Origin: Dehalococcoidia bacterium | Lineage (GTDB): Bacteria; Chloroflexota; Dehalococcoidia; UBA2979 | NCBI GenBank assembly: GCA_009379925.1 | Contig: WHSU01000001.1 | Location: 248,001 to 312,000, forward strand | Length of the DNA: 64,000 nt | Direction of reading: 5' to 3' | In this document: positions 32,409 through 40,755 of the stretch, piece after piece | Layout of the letters: each line of letters begins with the position of its first letter | Position numbering within the stretch: the first letter of the stretch is position 1 | Translations under genes and position numbers: made by a program | The notes under the pieces: model-generated | What the model was told of the DNA's origin: nothing | The model's input: only the letters and a program-made list of their open reading frames with translations | The model's database searches: none

Positions 32409-33695
32409 TCATGGCGCCCACCCCGGCCAGAAGCCCCAGTCGATGAGATTCCAGTCGGCGTGCCCCACGGCTGGGGAGAAGGGCCCGAGTTCCTGCCCGT
32501 TCACGGAGATCAGCATCGTCCGTCCCTTGTCCGTCCGGACCTGGATTCGCTCTGAGCCTCCGTATGACTGTCGCTCACCGGCGCTGAGCACACCATCGAA
32601 CTCCACGACGCCATCGACCGTGACCCTGACCGCCGAGTCCTCTTGCGCCTGGAGGCCGACCGTCACCTGACCGGCGACCGGGGTTTCGACGGGGACACCC
32701 TGCTGCTCGTCCTCGGGTGACCACGGCGGCCCGCCGGCGGTCAGCACACCTATGACGGCAAGTACGGCGACGAGCAACCCCGCTGCCGTTGGGACCACGA
32801 TACGCCAGGGGACGCGAGAGCCGCGCTCGGGCCGCGGGTCGGTGGTGCGAGGCCCGCTGGCCCGGCTGCCCCGACCTCGGCCCCGTCCCGCGCCGGTCGC
32901 GGGCTGCCGGCCGGTGGGCTCGCTGCCGCCGGCGCCCGACAGCGGCACGAGGCGAAGGGTAGGCTCATCGTCCCACTCATCCTCCGGACCGGCTTCCTCG
33001 AGCGCCGCGGGGGCCGCTGGAGGCCCCGGCGGCGCGGCCAGGACCTCCCGCAGCGCCTCGATGGCCTCCGGCAGCGTGGGCCTGCCGTCCCCACCGGCGC
33101 GCCACGGCGCGATTAGACCACGCAGGCGCGTGGCGCCGGGATCGAAGCCCCCAGCAGCCGCGTCGCCATCGAGCAGCGTCGCCATCCAGTCCGCGAGCAA
33201 CGCCGACGGCGCCAGCGGGCGCTCACGGCCGGCGCCCGGTGCGAAGACGCCGATCGGGTCCAGGCGCACACGGCCGGCCTCGTCCGGATGCACGTGGTCG
33301 GAGGAGAGTCGCGCCGGCGTCAGGCCCGCATCCACAGCGGCATCCAGCGCGCGCGCCACCTCGAGGCCGGCCGCGGCGACGACCAGCGCGGGGAGGCCGG
33401 GCCGCAACGGGCCGGCGGACGACACCGGTGCTTCCAGGATCACGGCCAGCCGGTCGCGCTCTGGCACCACGTCCAGCACCTGGAGCAGCGCCGGATGCGA
33501 TAGGTCCGCCAGCGTGCGGGCGAGGTCGAGCAGCGTCTCGCGGCCCGGAGCTCCCTCGCGGCCCTCCACGAGCCACGCGACGACGTCGCGGCCGAGCTTC
33601 TCGTCGGTCGCGGGGGCGCGCTCCGCAATCCCGCCCTCGGCGCTGACGCCGTCGAGTGCGTAGCGGCCGCCCACGAGCGAGCGCCCCACGGTCAT
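32409..33695 (-). CDS. Pseudokinase-transmembrane-RodZ C-terminal-domain hybrid protein
   Basis: 428 residues. Residues ~1-225 align by pattern to a Ser/Thr kinase (GRYALDGVSAEGG start; LSHPALLQVLDVVPERDRLA), but the ATP lysine is missing (DVVAWLVEG). The HRD loop is replaced (LTPARLSSDHVHPDEAGRVR) and DFG reads DPIG, so it should be inactive. A charged, Pro/Gly-rich linker leads to one membrane helix (VVPTAAGLLVAVLAVIGVL, ~318-338). The outer ~85 residues (VTVGLQAQEDSAVRVTVDG, VLSAGERQSYGGSERIQV, ISVNGQELGPF) match the RodZ C-terminal (DUF4115) fold. ATG 33695 has GGAGGGG at 6 bases. Confidence 0.82.
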   Translation of the reverse strand: MTVGRSLVGGRYALDGVSAEGGIAERAPATDEKLGRDVVAWLVEGREGAPGRETLLDLARTLADLSHPALLQVLDVVPERDRLAVILEAPVSSAGPLRPGLPALVVAAAGLEVARALDAAVDAGLTPARLSSDHVHPDEAGRVRLDPIGVFAPGAGRERPLAPSALLADWMATLLDGDAAAGGFDPGATRLRGLIAPWRAGGDGRPTLPEAIEALREVLAAPPGPPAAPAALEEAGPEDEWDDEPTLRLVPLSGAGGSEPTGRQPATGAGRGRGRGSRASGPRTTDPRPERGSRVPWRIVVPTAAGLLVAVLAVIGVLTAGGPPWSPEDEQQGVPVETPVAGQVTVGLQAQEDSAVRVTVDGVVEFDGVLSAGERQSYGGSERIQVRTDKGRTMLISVNGQELGPFSPAVGHADWNLIDWGFWPGWAP

Positions 33696-33884
33696 CGGAG
33701 GCCCCTCCGAAGGCACCCGGGCACGGTCGCGTCACCGGCCATCGCTCACCCCCCATGTTGCGGCGTATCAGCTACCACCTTCGCGCCCGGTCACCCTGAG
33801 CAACAGGTGTGCGACACTTTCCAGCGCATCGATCATACGCGCCGACCGCCTTCCCGCCGGGTGGTTAGCAGGGGGTCACCTCTG

Positions 33885-34622
33885 GTGAGCGGGCCGCTGG
33901 ACCGTCTCGAACGCGCCCTCGAGGGCCTTGTGGAGGGGACTGCCGAACGGTGGTTTCCCAGCGGTGTGCATCCCGTGCAACTCGCCCACGGACTCGAAGC
34001 GCTGATGCAGGAGCGCGCGATCGACGGCGCCCGCGAGCGTCTGGCGCCGAATCGCTTCGTCGTACGACTGGACGCCCGCACGGCGGATCGCCTGGAGCCC
34101 GTGCGCGAGGCGATCGAGCGCGACCTGGAGGAGTACCTGGAGGACGCGGCGGCCACACGGCGCCTGGCGCTTCACCCGCCGGTCCGCGTCTGGCTGGAGC
34201 CGGACGCCGCGCTGCCGGGCGGCCGCGTCTCCCTCGATGCGACGTTCGAGGAGGAGCCGCGCGGCCACGGGCCGCTCACAGAGCCCACAGTCGGGATGCC
34301 GGAGCTGGCGGGCACCTCCGGCGACGTGCTGGCCGTACTGGAGGTCGTGGAGGACGGCGCCACCCCGCGCCGCATCGCGATCGGCGCGGAGGACACCAGC
34401 ATCGGCCGCGCGGAGGAGAACGATGTGACGCTGGCGGACCGGGCCGTCTCCCGCCGCCACGCGACGGTACAACTGGAGGACGGGCAATTCGTGGTGGTGG
34501 ACCTGGACAGCGCGAACGGGACACAGCTCAACGGCCGCCTCGTGCGCCGCGCCGCCCTGGACGATGGCGACCGTCTGCACTTCGGGACGACCGAGGTGAT
34601 CTTCCGGCAACTCCATGCCTGA
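33885..34622 (+). CDS. FhaA-like protein: DUF3662 plus FHA domain
   Basis: 245 residues from GTG 33885 (AGGGGGT upstream). Residues ~1-125 are the DUF3662 domain known from mycobacterial FhaA: LDRLERALEGLVEGTAERWF, VQLAHGLEALMQE, APNRFVVRL and IERDLEEYLEDAA. The FHA domain (~150-240) has IGRAEENDVTLADRAVSRRH and DLDSANGTQLNGRLV, with the phosphothreonine-binding Arg, Ser and Asn present. FhaA links Ser/Thr kinase signalling to peptidoglycan precursor handling in mycobacteria. Its stop overlaps the FhaB-like start by eight bases; it is divergent from the pseudokinase. Confidence 0.92.
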   Translation: MSGPLDRLERALEGLVEGTAERWFPSGVHPVQLAHGLEALMQERAIDGARERLAPNRFVVRLDARTADRLEPVREAIERDLEEYLEDAAATRRLALHPPVRVWLEPDAALPGGRVSLDATFEEEPRGHGPLTEPTVGMPELAGTSGDVLAVLEVVEDGATPRRIAIGAEDTSIGRAEENDVTLADRAVSRRHATVQLEDGQFVVVDLDSANGTQLNGRLVRRAALDDGDRLHFGTTEVIFRQLHA

Positions 34623-35085
34623 ACTCGGCCTGGACGACACCTGGCCGCTCATCCTACTCGGACTGCGGATCGCCATCGCCGCGGCGCTATACCTCTTCCT
34701 GCTCAACGCCTTTCGAGCGCTCCGCGCGGAACTGCGTAACCGCCCCTCGGCCGGCGCCGCCGGGGACGCGGGACCCCGCTTCTGGCTGGAGGTCGTGCGT
34801 TGCGAGGGTGAGGACGCGCTGGTCGGGCGCGTCTACCCGCTGGACTCCGTCACACTGATCGGCCGTGACCCCACGAGCACCATCGTGCTACCGGACGCGC
34901 GCGTCTCCTCGCACCACGCGCGACTCGTGCGACGCGACGGCGGATGGTGGATCGAGGACCTCGGCGCGACGAATGGCACCTTCGTGGATGAGCGGCGCGT
35001 GGGCGGCCCCGAACCGCTGAACGGGGCGCGCGAGGTGCGCTTCGGGCCGGTGGTCGCGCGCCTCCGCCGCGAGGTGCGCGCGTGA
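34615..35085 (+). CDS. FhaB-like membrane-anchored FHA protein
   Basis: 156 residues. An N-terminal membrane helix (LILLGLRIAIAAALYLFLL, ~13-31) is followed by a short basic linker and a C-terminal FHA domain: VTLIGRDPTSTIVLPDARVS, SHHARLVRRDGGWWIEDLGA and TNGTFVDERRV, keeping the GR, SxxHA and NGT motifs. FhaB/FipA in actinobacteria sits beside rodA/pbpA and coordinates growth under kinase control. Here the gene overlaps fhaA-like by 8 bases and the SEDS-PBP fusion by 4, so all three are translationally coupled. Confidence 0.92.
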   Translation: MPELGLDDTWPLILLGLRIAIAAALYLFLLNAFRALRAELRNRPSAGAAGDAGPRFWLEVVRCEGEDALVGRVYPLDSVTLIGRDPTSTIVLPDARVSSHHARLVRRDGGWWIEDLGATNGTFVDERRVGGPEPLNGAREVRFGPVVARLRREVRA

Positions 35086-37790
35086 CGCTCGCCCTCGGCA
35101 CGCGGCACCCCCGCCGCTATTCGGCGATGATGCTGGTGCTGCCGCCTCTGCTGCTGATCGCCGCCCCACTCACGGTGCTGCTCGCGACGGACGTGACGCC
35201 GACGCCCGAGCAGAGAGGGACGGCGATCGTCGTCGCGGCGCTGCCCGTGGTGACGCCGATCTTCCTGCGGGTGATCGGCCTGCGCTGGGACCCGTTGCTG
35301 CTCGCGCCGGCGTGGGTGCTCTGCGCGCTGGGGCTCACGGTGATCGCGCGGGTGCAGCCGGACCTGCTGGAGCGGCAACTGCTATGGATCACCCTCGGGT
35401 GGGCCGCGTTCATCGCGCTCGTCGGGTTCCCGCCGCTCATCGAGTGGCTGCGGCGCTACCGCTACACGTGGCTCACCGCGGCCGTGCTGCTGGCGCTGTC
35501 CACGCTGTTCTTCGGCGACGACGTGACGGGCCAGGGCACGCGGCTCTGGCTGCGCATCGGCCCGCTCACGATGCAGCCCGCCGAACTGCTGCGGGTGCTG
35601 CTCATCGTGTTCCTAGCGGCGTACCTCAGCGAGCGGACGGAGCTGCTGTTCGTCACCTGGCGCCGCCTGGGTCCCCTGAGCGTGCCACCACCCGCCTACT
35701 GGCTGCCGCTGCTGGGCATGGTGGGGCTCGCCGTGATGGTCGTGGTCGCCCAACGCGACTTCGGCCCGTCCGTGATTTATGTCGCTACGTTCCTGGCGAT
35801 GCTCTACCTGGCTACGGGGCGGCGCGCGGCGGTGCTCACCGCCATCCTGATCTTCGCCGGCGCCGCCCTCCTCGCCTATGGGACGTCCGACCGCATCCAG
35901 GGGCGGGTGGAGGCCTGGCTCGACCCGTGGGCTGACGCGCAGGGCGCGGGCTACCAGTCCTTGCAGGCCATCGGCGGCCTCGCCTTCGGCGGCGTCACCG
36001 GCGCCGGGCCGGGCTGGGGATATCCCGGCCTGATCCCCGCCGCGCACACGGACTACCCGCTCGCCGTGATCGGCGAGGAGTGGGGGCTCCTCGGGACGCT
36101 CGCGGTCATCGCGCTCTACACGCTGCTGACGCTGCGCGCGCTCGCCCGGTCGCGCGAGGCCGGCGACCGCTTCGCGCAGCTGCTGAGCGCCGGACTCGCG
36201 GTCAGCCTGGCCGTGCAGGTACTGGTGGTGCTCGGCGGCGTGCTGCGACTCGTGCCGCTGACCGGGATCACGAGCCCGTTCTTCAGCTACGGCGGCAGCT
36301 CGATGCTCATGGGCTGGGTCATGCTCGCATTGCTCCTGCGCGCTCGCGCGCCCGGCGCCACCGAGCCCGCGCGCCCCCTTCGACGCCCACCGCTGCCCGC
36401 CATCGATGCCCGCAACCGGCGAGTCGGACTCGCGCTGCTTCTGGGCTTCCTCGTGCTGGCCGGCGCGCTGGGCTACTGGCAGGTGGTGCGCGCGGCGGAC
36501 CTGTCCTCCGACCCGGCGGTCATGGGCGAGCGCCTGAACCGCGAGGCGGCTCGGGTGACCCGCGGCCGCATCCTGGACCGCAACGGCGAGGTGCTGGCGG
36601 AGACGGTCCGGGCGTCCGACGGCACGGTGCAGCGCCAGTACCACGACCCCGGCGCCGTCCACGTGCTCGGCTTCAACTCGCCTCGCCTGGGCGCCGCGGG
36701 CGCGGAGGCTGCGGCCGCCGACGACCTGATGGGCCGCACGCAGCGCACCCCGCTCGATACGGCGCGCGACCTGCTTCACCTCGATCGCGAAGGTGCGGAC
36801 GTGCGCCTCACGATCGACGCCGACCTCCAGCGGGTCGCGGAGGAGGCGATGGGCGGGGCCACCGGCGCCGCGGTGGCGCTCGACCCCCGAAGCGGCGACG
36901 TGCTGGCGCTCGTCTCGAACCCAACGTTCGCCCCGGACTTCAGCGAGGAGGAGTGGACGGCGCTCCGCAACGACCCGCGGAGCCCCCTCCTCAACCGCGC
37001 GACGCAAGGGCTCTACACGCCGGGATCCACCTTCAAGACGGTCACGCTCGCGGCCGGCGTGGAGTACGGCCTCGTGGGCCCCGACAGCCCGGCCGAGTGC
37101 CCCGAGCAGATCTTCATCGAGGGCGTGTCGATCGTGAGCCGCAACGAACCGCCGGGACAGCGGACCGAGGACGTCACGGACGCCTACGCGTACTCGTGCA
37201 ACACCTTCTTCGCGCAGCTCGGCGTCGAACTCGGCGAAGGGCGGTTCACCGAGATGTCCGGCGCGTTCGGCCTGACCGAGGCCGTGCCCTTCGAGCTGCC
37301 GACGGCCGCCGGACGGCTGAGCAGCACGCCGGGCTTCCTCGGACGCGACGCGGGCCTTGCGGCCAGCGCCTTCGGGCAGGGCGAACTACAGGTGACGCCG
37401 CTGCACCTGGCGCTGGTGACGGCAGCCGTCGCCAACGGTGGTGAGGTGCCCGAACCGCGCCTCTTCCTCGACGACCGTCCGAGCACCTGGCGCCGCGCGA
37501 TGCTGCCGTCCACGGCGCGGGCGGTGGCGGCCATGATGGAGCGCGGTGTCGAGGCGGGGTGGGCCTCCACGGCGGCGATCCCGGGCGTCCGGGTCGCCGG
37601 GAAGACCGGGTCCGCCGAGGTCGCGCCGGACGACACGTCGCACGCGCTTTTCATCGCCTTCGCGCCCGTGGACGACCCCCAGATCGCGGTGGCGGTCGTG
37701 AAAGAGCGCGCCGGCTCCGGCTCTCAGCAGGCCGGCCCCGTGGCCCGCGCCATCATGGAGGCGTGGCTGTCGCGCGACTCGGGCGGCTGA
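35082..37790 (+). CDS. Fused SEDS glycosyltransferase (RodA/FtsW) and class B penicillin-binding transpeptidase
   Basis: 902 residues read through without interruption from GTG 35082. Residues ~15-425 are a SEDS protein with about ten membrane helices, including GPLTMQPAELLRVLLIVFLA, QRDFGPSVIYVATFLAMLYL, PLAVIGEEWGLLGTLAVIAL and TGITSPFFSYGGSSMLMGW. Residues ~445-902 are a bPBP: one helix, a short pedestal (VTRGRILDRNGEVLAET), and the transpeptidase with SxxK at S649-K652 (GSTFK), SxN at S705-N707 (SCN) and KTG at K841. Normally rodA and pbpA are separate genes whose products pair one-to-one. Fusion fixes polymerase and crosslinker in one chain. Confidence 0.93.
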   Translation: MTLALGTRHPRRYSAMMLVLPPLLLIAAPLTVLLATDVTPTPEQRGTAIVVAALPVVTPIFLRVIGLRWDPLLLAPAWVLCALGLTVIARVQPDLLERQLLWITLGWAAFIALVGFPPLIEWLRRYRYTWLTAAVLLALSTLFFGDDVTGQGTRLWLRIGPLTMQPAELLRVLLIVFLAAYLSERTELLFVTWRRLGPLSVPPPAYWLPLLGMVGLAVMVVVAQRDFGPSVIYVATFLAMLYLATGRRAAVLTAILIFAGAALLAYGTSDRIQGRVEAWLDPWADAQGAGYQSLQAIGGLAFGGVTGAGPGWGYPGLIPAAHTDYPLAVIGEEWGLLGTLAVIALYTLLTLRALARSREAGDRFAQLLSAGLAVSLAVQVLVVLGGVLRLVPLTGITSPFFSYGGSSMLMGWVMLALLLRARAPGATEPARPLRRPPLPAIDARNRRVGLALLLGFLVLAGALGYWQVVRAADLSSDPAVMGERLNREAARVTRGRILDRNGEVLAETVRASDGTVQRQYHDPGAVHVLGFNSPRLGAAGAEAAAADDLMGRTQRTPLDTARDLLHLDREGADVRLTIDADLQRVAEEAMGGATGAAVALDPRSGDVLALVSNPTFAPDFSEEEWTALRNDPRSPLLNRATQGLYTPGSTFKTVTLAAGVEYGLVGPDSPAECPEQIFIEGVSIVSRNEPPGQRTEDVTDAYAYSCNTFFAQLGVELGEGRFTEMSGAFGLTEAVPFELPTAAGRLSSTPGFLGRDAGLAASAFGQGELQVTPLHLALVTAAVANGGEVPEPRLFLDDRPSTWRRAMLPSTARAVAAMMERGVEAGWASTAAIPGVRVAGKTGSAEVAPDDTSHALFIAFAPVDDPQIAVAVVKERAGSGSQQAGPVARAIMEAWLSRDSGG

Positions 37791-37811
37791 TCGACGGCGC
37801 GGCAGGCGACC

Positions 37812-39236
37812 TCAGTGGAGGTGCCAGAAGTACGGCGAGATCAGCTCGTCCGCGGCCGGCGGACCCCAGGTGCCCGCCTGATAGAGATGCACGGGTGGCG
37901 GGTGATCCAGCACCGGCTGAATGACCTCCCACGCCCGCTCCATGATGTCCTCGCGGATGAACAGCGTGCGGTCGCCCGCCATCGCGTCGTGGAGCAGCCG
38001 CTCGTAGGCTTCGGGTGGGGCGGTCATGAACGACTCGGGGTACGGGTAGTGCATGCGGGCCGGTCGGAGTTGCAGCGTCGGGCCGGGCTCCTTCGCCAGG
38101 AAGGAGATCGTGATCCCTTCCTCCGGCTGGATGCGGATGGTCAGGTGGTTCGGGTTGACGTTGTGGAAGTCCATCCCCTTGAAGAACGCGACCGGAGCGC
38201 GGCGGAACTGCACATGGACCTCGGTGACGCGTCGGGGCAAGCGCTTGCCCGAGCGCAGGTAGAACGGCACGCCGGACCAGCGCCAGTTGTTGATCGACGC
38301 CTTGAGCGCGATGTACGTCTCCGTCTCCGACTCCGGGTGCACGCCCGGCTCCTCGAGGTAGCCCGGCACCACCTCGCCTTCCACGACGCCACTGGTGTAC
38401 TGGCCACGCACGACGTTTTCCGGCCGGACCGGCTCGGTGGCGTGCAGCACCTTGATCTTCTCGTCGTGAATCGCGTCTGGGTCGTAGAAGGCCGGGGGCT
38501 CCATCGTGAGCAGGGTGAGCACCTGGATCAGGTGGTTCTGCGCAATGTCGCGTAGCGCGCCCATCTGCTCATAGAAGCGGCCGCGCTGCCCGATGCCCGC
38601 CGACTCCGCGACCGTGATCTGCATCTCATCGATGGCTTCTCGGTGCCAGATGCGCTCGAAGATGGCGTTCGCGAAGCGGAAGACCAGGATGTTCTGGACC
38701 GTCTCCTTGCCCAGGTAGTGGTCGATGCGGAAGATCTGCCGCTCGTCGAAATACCGGCGGAGCACCTGGTTGAGCGCGCGGGCCGAGCGCGTGTCGAAGC
38801 CGAACGGCTTCTCCACGATCAGCCGCGTCCCCTCCGTCAGGCCGGCCTCGGCCAGGCCTTCGGCGACACCCTCGAAGGCGGGTGGCGGGATCGCGAGGTA
38901 GACCAGGCGCTGCGGTTGCGTGCAGCGCCGGCGCACTTCCTCCAGACCACCGGCGTCGGCCGGCACATAGTCCAGCCGTTCGCAGAAGCGCGCCCAGACC
39001 GTGGCATCGAAGGCCCGGCGCGAGTTCTGACGGACCGCCTCCGCCGCGAGGTGCTGGAACTCTTCTCGGCTATAGGGCTCACGCGCGAAACCGATGACAC
39101 TGCCCTGCGGGGGCAGACGCGAGTCCAGGAAGAGGTTGTAGACGGCGGGCAACAGCCGCCCCACGCCCAGGTCGCCCGTCGCACCGATGAGCACCAGATC
39201 CTGGGGCGCCAGCAGCTCGAGGGGGTTCGAGGTCAT
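37812..39236 (-). CDS. zwf: Glucose-6-phosphate 1-dehydrogenase
   Basis: 474 residues. Coenzyme motif VLIGATGDLGVGRLLPAVYN at the N-terminus, EKPFGFDTRSARALNQ, and the active-site signature FRIDHYLGKETVQNILVFRF with the catalytic His region; PVPFYLRSGK-like VPFYLRSGKRLPRRVTEV follows. It oxidises glucose-6-phosphate to 6-phosphogluconolactone, making NADPH. Its ATG overlaps the gnd stop (ATGA, 39233-39236), and it ends the xfp-ackA-gntK-gnd-zwf run. No 6-phosphogluconolactonase gene is in the cluster. Confidence 0.97.
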   Translation of the reverse strand: MTSNPLELLAPQDLVLIGATGDLGVGRLLPAVYNLFLDSRLPPQGSVIGFAREPYSREEFQHLAAEAVRQNSRRAFDATVWARFCERLDYVPADAGGLEEVRRRCTQPQRLVYLAIPPPAFEGVAEGLAEAGLTEGTRLIVEKPFGFDTRSARALNQVLRRYFDERQIFRIDHYLGKETVQNILVFRFANAIFERIWHREAIDEMQITVAESAGIGQRGRFYEQMGALRDIAQNHLIQVLTLLTMEPPAFYDPDAIHDEKIKVLHATEPVRPENVVRGQYTSGVVEGEVVPGYLEEPGVHPESETETYIALKASINNWRWSGVPFYLRSGKRLPRRVTEVHVQFRRAPVAFFKGMDFHNVNPNHLTIRIQPEEGITISFLAKEPGPTLQLRPARMHYPYPESFMTAPPEAYERLLHDAMAGDRTLFIREDIMERAWEVIQPVLDHPPPVHLYQAGTWGPPAADELISPYFWHLH

Positions 39237-40102
39237 GTCGGCTCAACCCGGTGCCCGCCAAACTCCTGGCGCAGCGCCGCCTCCAGCCGCAACCCGAACG
39301 ACGCGCCGTCCCGCGACGCGAACCGCGCAAAGAGCGACGCCGCGATCGCATCCGCCGGGATACCCCGCTCCACCGCCTCGAGGACCGTCCAGCGGCCTTC
39401 GCCGGAGTCCTCTACGTACGGCTGCAGTCCGCTCAGGGCGGGGTCCTTCGCCAGTGCGCGCTCGGTCAGCTCCAGGAGCCACGAGCGCACCACACTGCCG
39501 TGCTGCCACAGCTTCGAGATCTGGTGTAGGTCCAGGTCCTCGTCGTAGGCATCGAGGAGCGAGAACCCCTCGGCGTAGGCCTGCATCAGGCCGTACTCGA
39601 TGCCGTTGTGCACCATCTTCACGTAGTGCCCCGAACCGGTGGGCCCGACGTGCGCGTAGCCGTCGGGTGGCGCGAGCGACCGGAAGAGCGGGGCGACGCG
39701 CTCGATGACCTGCGGGGCGCCCCCCGCCATGACGCAGAAGCCCTCGCGGAGCCCCCAGATTCCGCCGGACACGCCCGCGTCGACGAACTCGATGCCGCGC
39801 TCGGCCAGCTCCTTGCCGCGCCGGATCGAGTCGCGGTAGTAGGAGTTGCCACCCTCGATCACGACGTCGCCGCGCTGCAGCGAGCCGGCGAGCGAGCGCA
39901 GCGTCTCCTCGGTCGCGTCACCCGCCGGCACCATCACCCACACCACCCGAGGCGCCTCGAGCGCGGCCACCAGGTCCGGCAGCCCCGCCACATCCGAGAC
40001 CTCGGGATCCGCGTCGTAGCCGAGGACTTCGTGGCCGTTGCGCTGCAGGCGGTCGCGGATGCCGGCGCCCATGCGCCCGAGTCCGACGATGCCGATCTTC
40101 AT
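39233..40102 (-). CDS. gnd: 6-phosphogluconate dehydrogenase, decarboxylating (short GndA type)
   Basis: 289 residues, the short form rather than the ~470-residue form. MKIGIVGLGRMGAGI (NAD(P) loop), VIEGGNSYYRDSIRR, FVDAGVSGGIWGLREGFCVM, the catalytic lysine region GSGHYVKMVHNGIEY, and a C-terminal helical domain with QPYVEDSGEGRWTVLEAVE. It converts 6-phosphogluconate to ribulose-5-phosphate and CO2. Short-form enzymes are often NAD-preferring (family knowledge). ATG 40102 has GGGACGG at about 6 bases; 40114 is an alternative. It is translationally coupled to zwf. Confidence 0.95.
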   Translation of the reverse strand: MKIGIVGLGRMGAGIRDRLQRNGHEVLGYDADPEVSDVAGLPDLVAALEAPRVVWVMVPAGDATEETLRSLAGSLQRGDVVIEGGNSYYRDSIRRGKELAERGIEFVDAGVSGGIWGLREGFCVMAGGAPQVIERVAPLFRSLAPPDGYAHVGPTGSGHYVKMVHNGIEYGLMQAYAEGFSLLDAYDEDLDLHQISKLWQHGSVVRSWLLELTERALAKDPALSGLQPYVEDSGEGRWTVLEAVERGIPADAIAASLFARFASRDGASFGLRLEAALRQEFGGHRVEPT

Positions 40103-40196
40103 ACGCCGTCCCATCGTCCGCCCGCCCGCACCAGCGCAGAACCCTCCCTATCAGGTTACGCCGCAGGGCCGCGATCCGATGTGCGCGAGTGCACGG

Positions 40197-40697
40197 TCAT
40201 GGGTCGAGCCACTCAACGGCCCGCGCCACCAGCTCCTCCGGCGTCGCCCCCGCGTCGAGGGTGAGCGCCCGCCCCCGCTCGGACTCGTCCGGCGGCTCCA
40301 GCGCGGCGTACTGGCTGTCGAGGAGCGCGGGCGGCATGAAGTGGCCGCGCCGCCCCGCCATGCGCTCCAGCACCACCTCTCGCGACGCGGACAGATGGAG
40401 GAAGCGCACGTCCCGATGGCTGCCGGCCAGCCGGTCACGGTAGACGCGGCGCAGCGCCGAGCATGCGATGACGCCGTCGCTTCCTGCGGCGCGCCACACC
40501 TCGATGCGGTCGGCGAGTGCGTCCAGCCACGGCGCCCGGTCGTCGTCCGTGAGCGGAATCCCGGCGGCCATCTTCTGAACGTTCGCCGCTGGATGCAGGT
40601 CATCGCCCTCGATGAACGGCCAGCCGAGCTGCTCCGCGAGCCCCACCGCGATGGTGGTCTTTCCGACGCCGGACACGCCCATCACGATCACGATCAC
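40197..40697 (-). CDS. gntK: Gluconokinase (GntK-type)
   Basis: 166 residues. P-loop MGVSGVGKTTIAVGLAEQLG, then the gluconokinase marks FIEGDDLHPAANVQKMAAG, PLTDDDRAPWLDAL, IACSALRRVYRDRL and GHFMPPALLDSQYAALEPP. It phosphorylates gluconate to 6-phosphogluconate, feeding gnd next to it. GTG 40697 follows AGGGGG; several in-frame GTG and ATG codons occur over the next 15 bases, so the exact start is uncertain. It lies between ackA and gnd. Confidence 0.94.
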   Translation of the reverse strand: MIVIVMGVSGVGKTTIAVGLAEQLGWPFIEGDDLHPAANVQKMAAGIPLTDDDRAPWLDALADRIEVWRAAGSDGVIACSALRRVYRDRLAGSHRDVRFLHLSASREVVLERMAGRRGHFMPPALLDSQYAALEPPDESERGRALTLDAGATPEELVARAVEWLDP

Positions 40698-40755
40698 CGC
40701 CGCCCCCTGTTGTCGCGCCGCCGTCCGCTGCTCCCCGCTGCCGCGCCCGGCAAGG

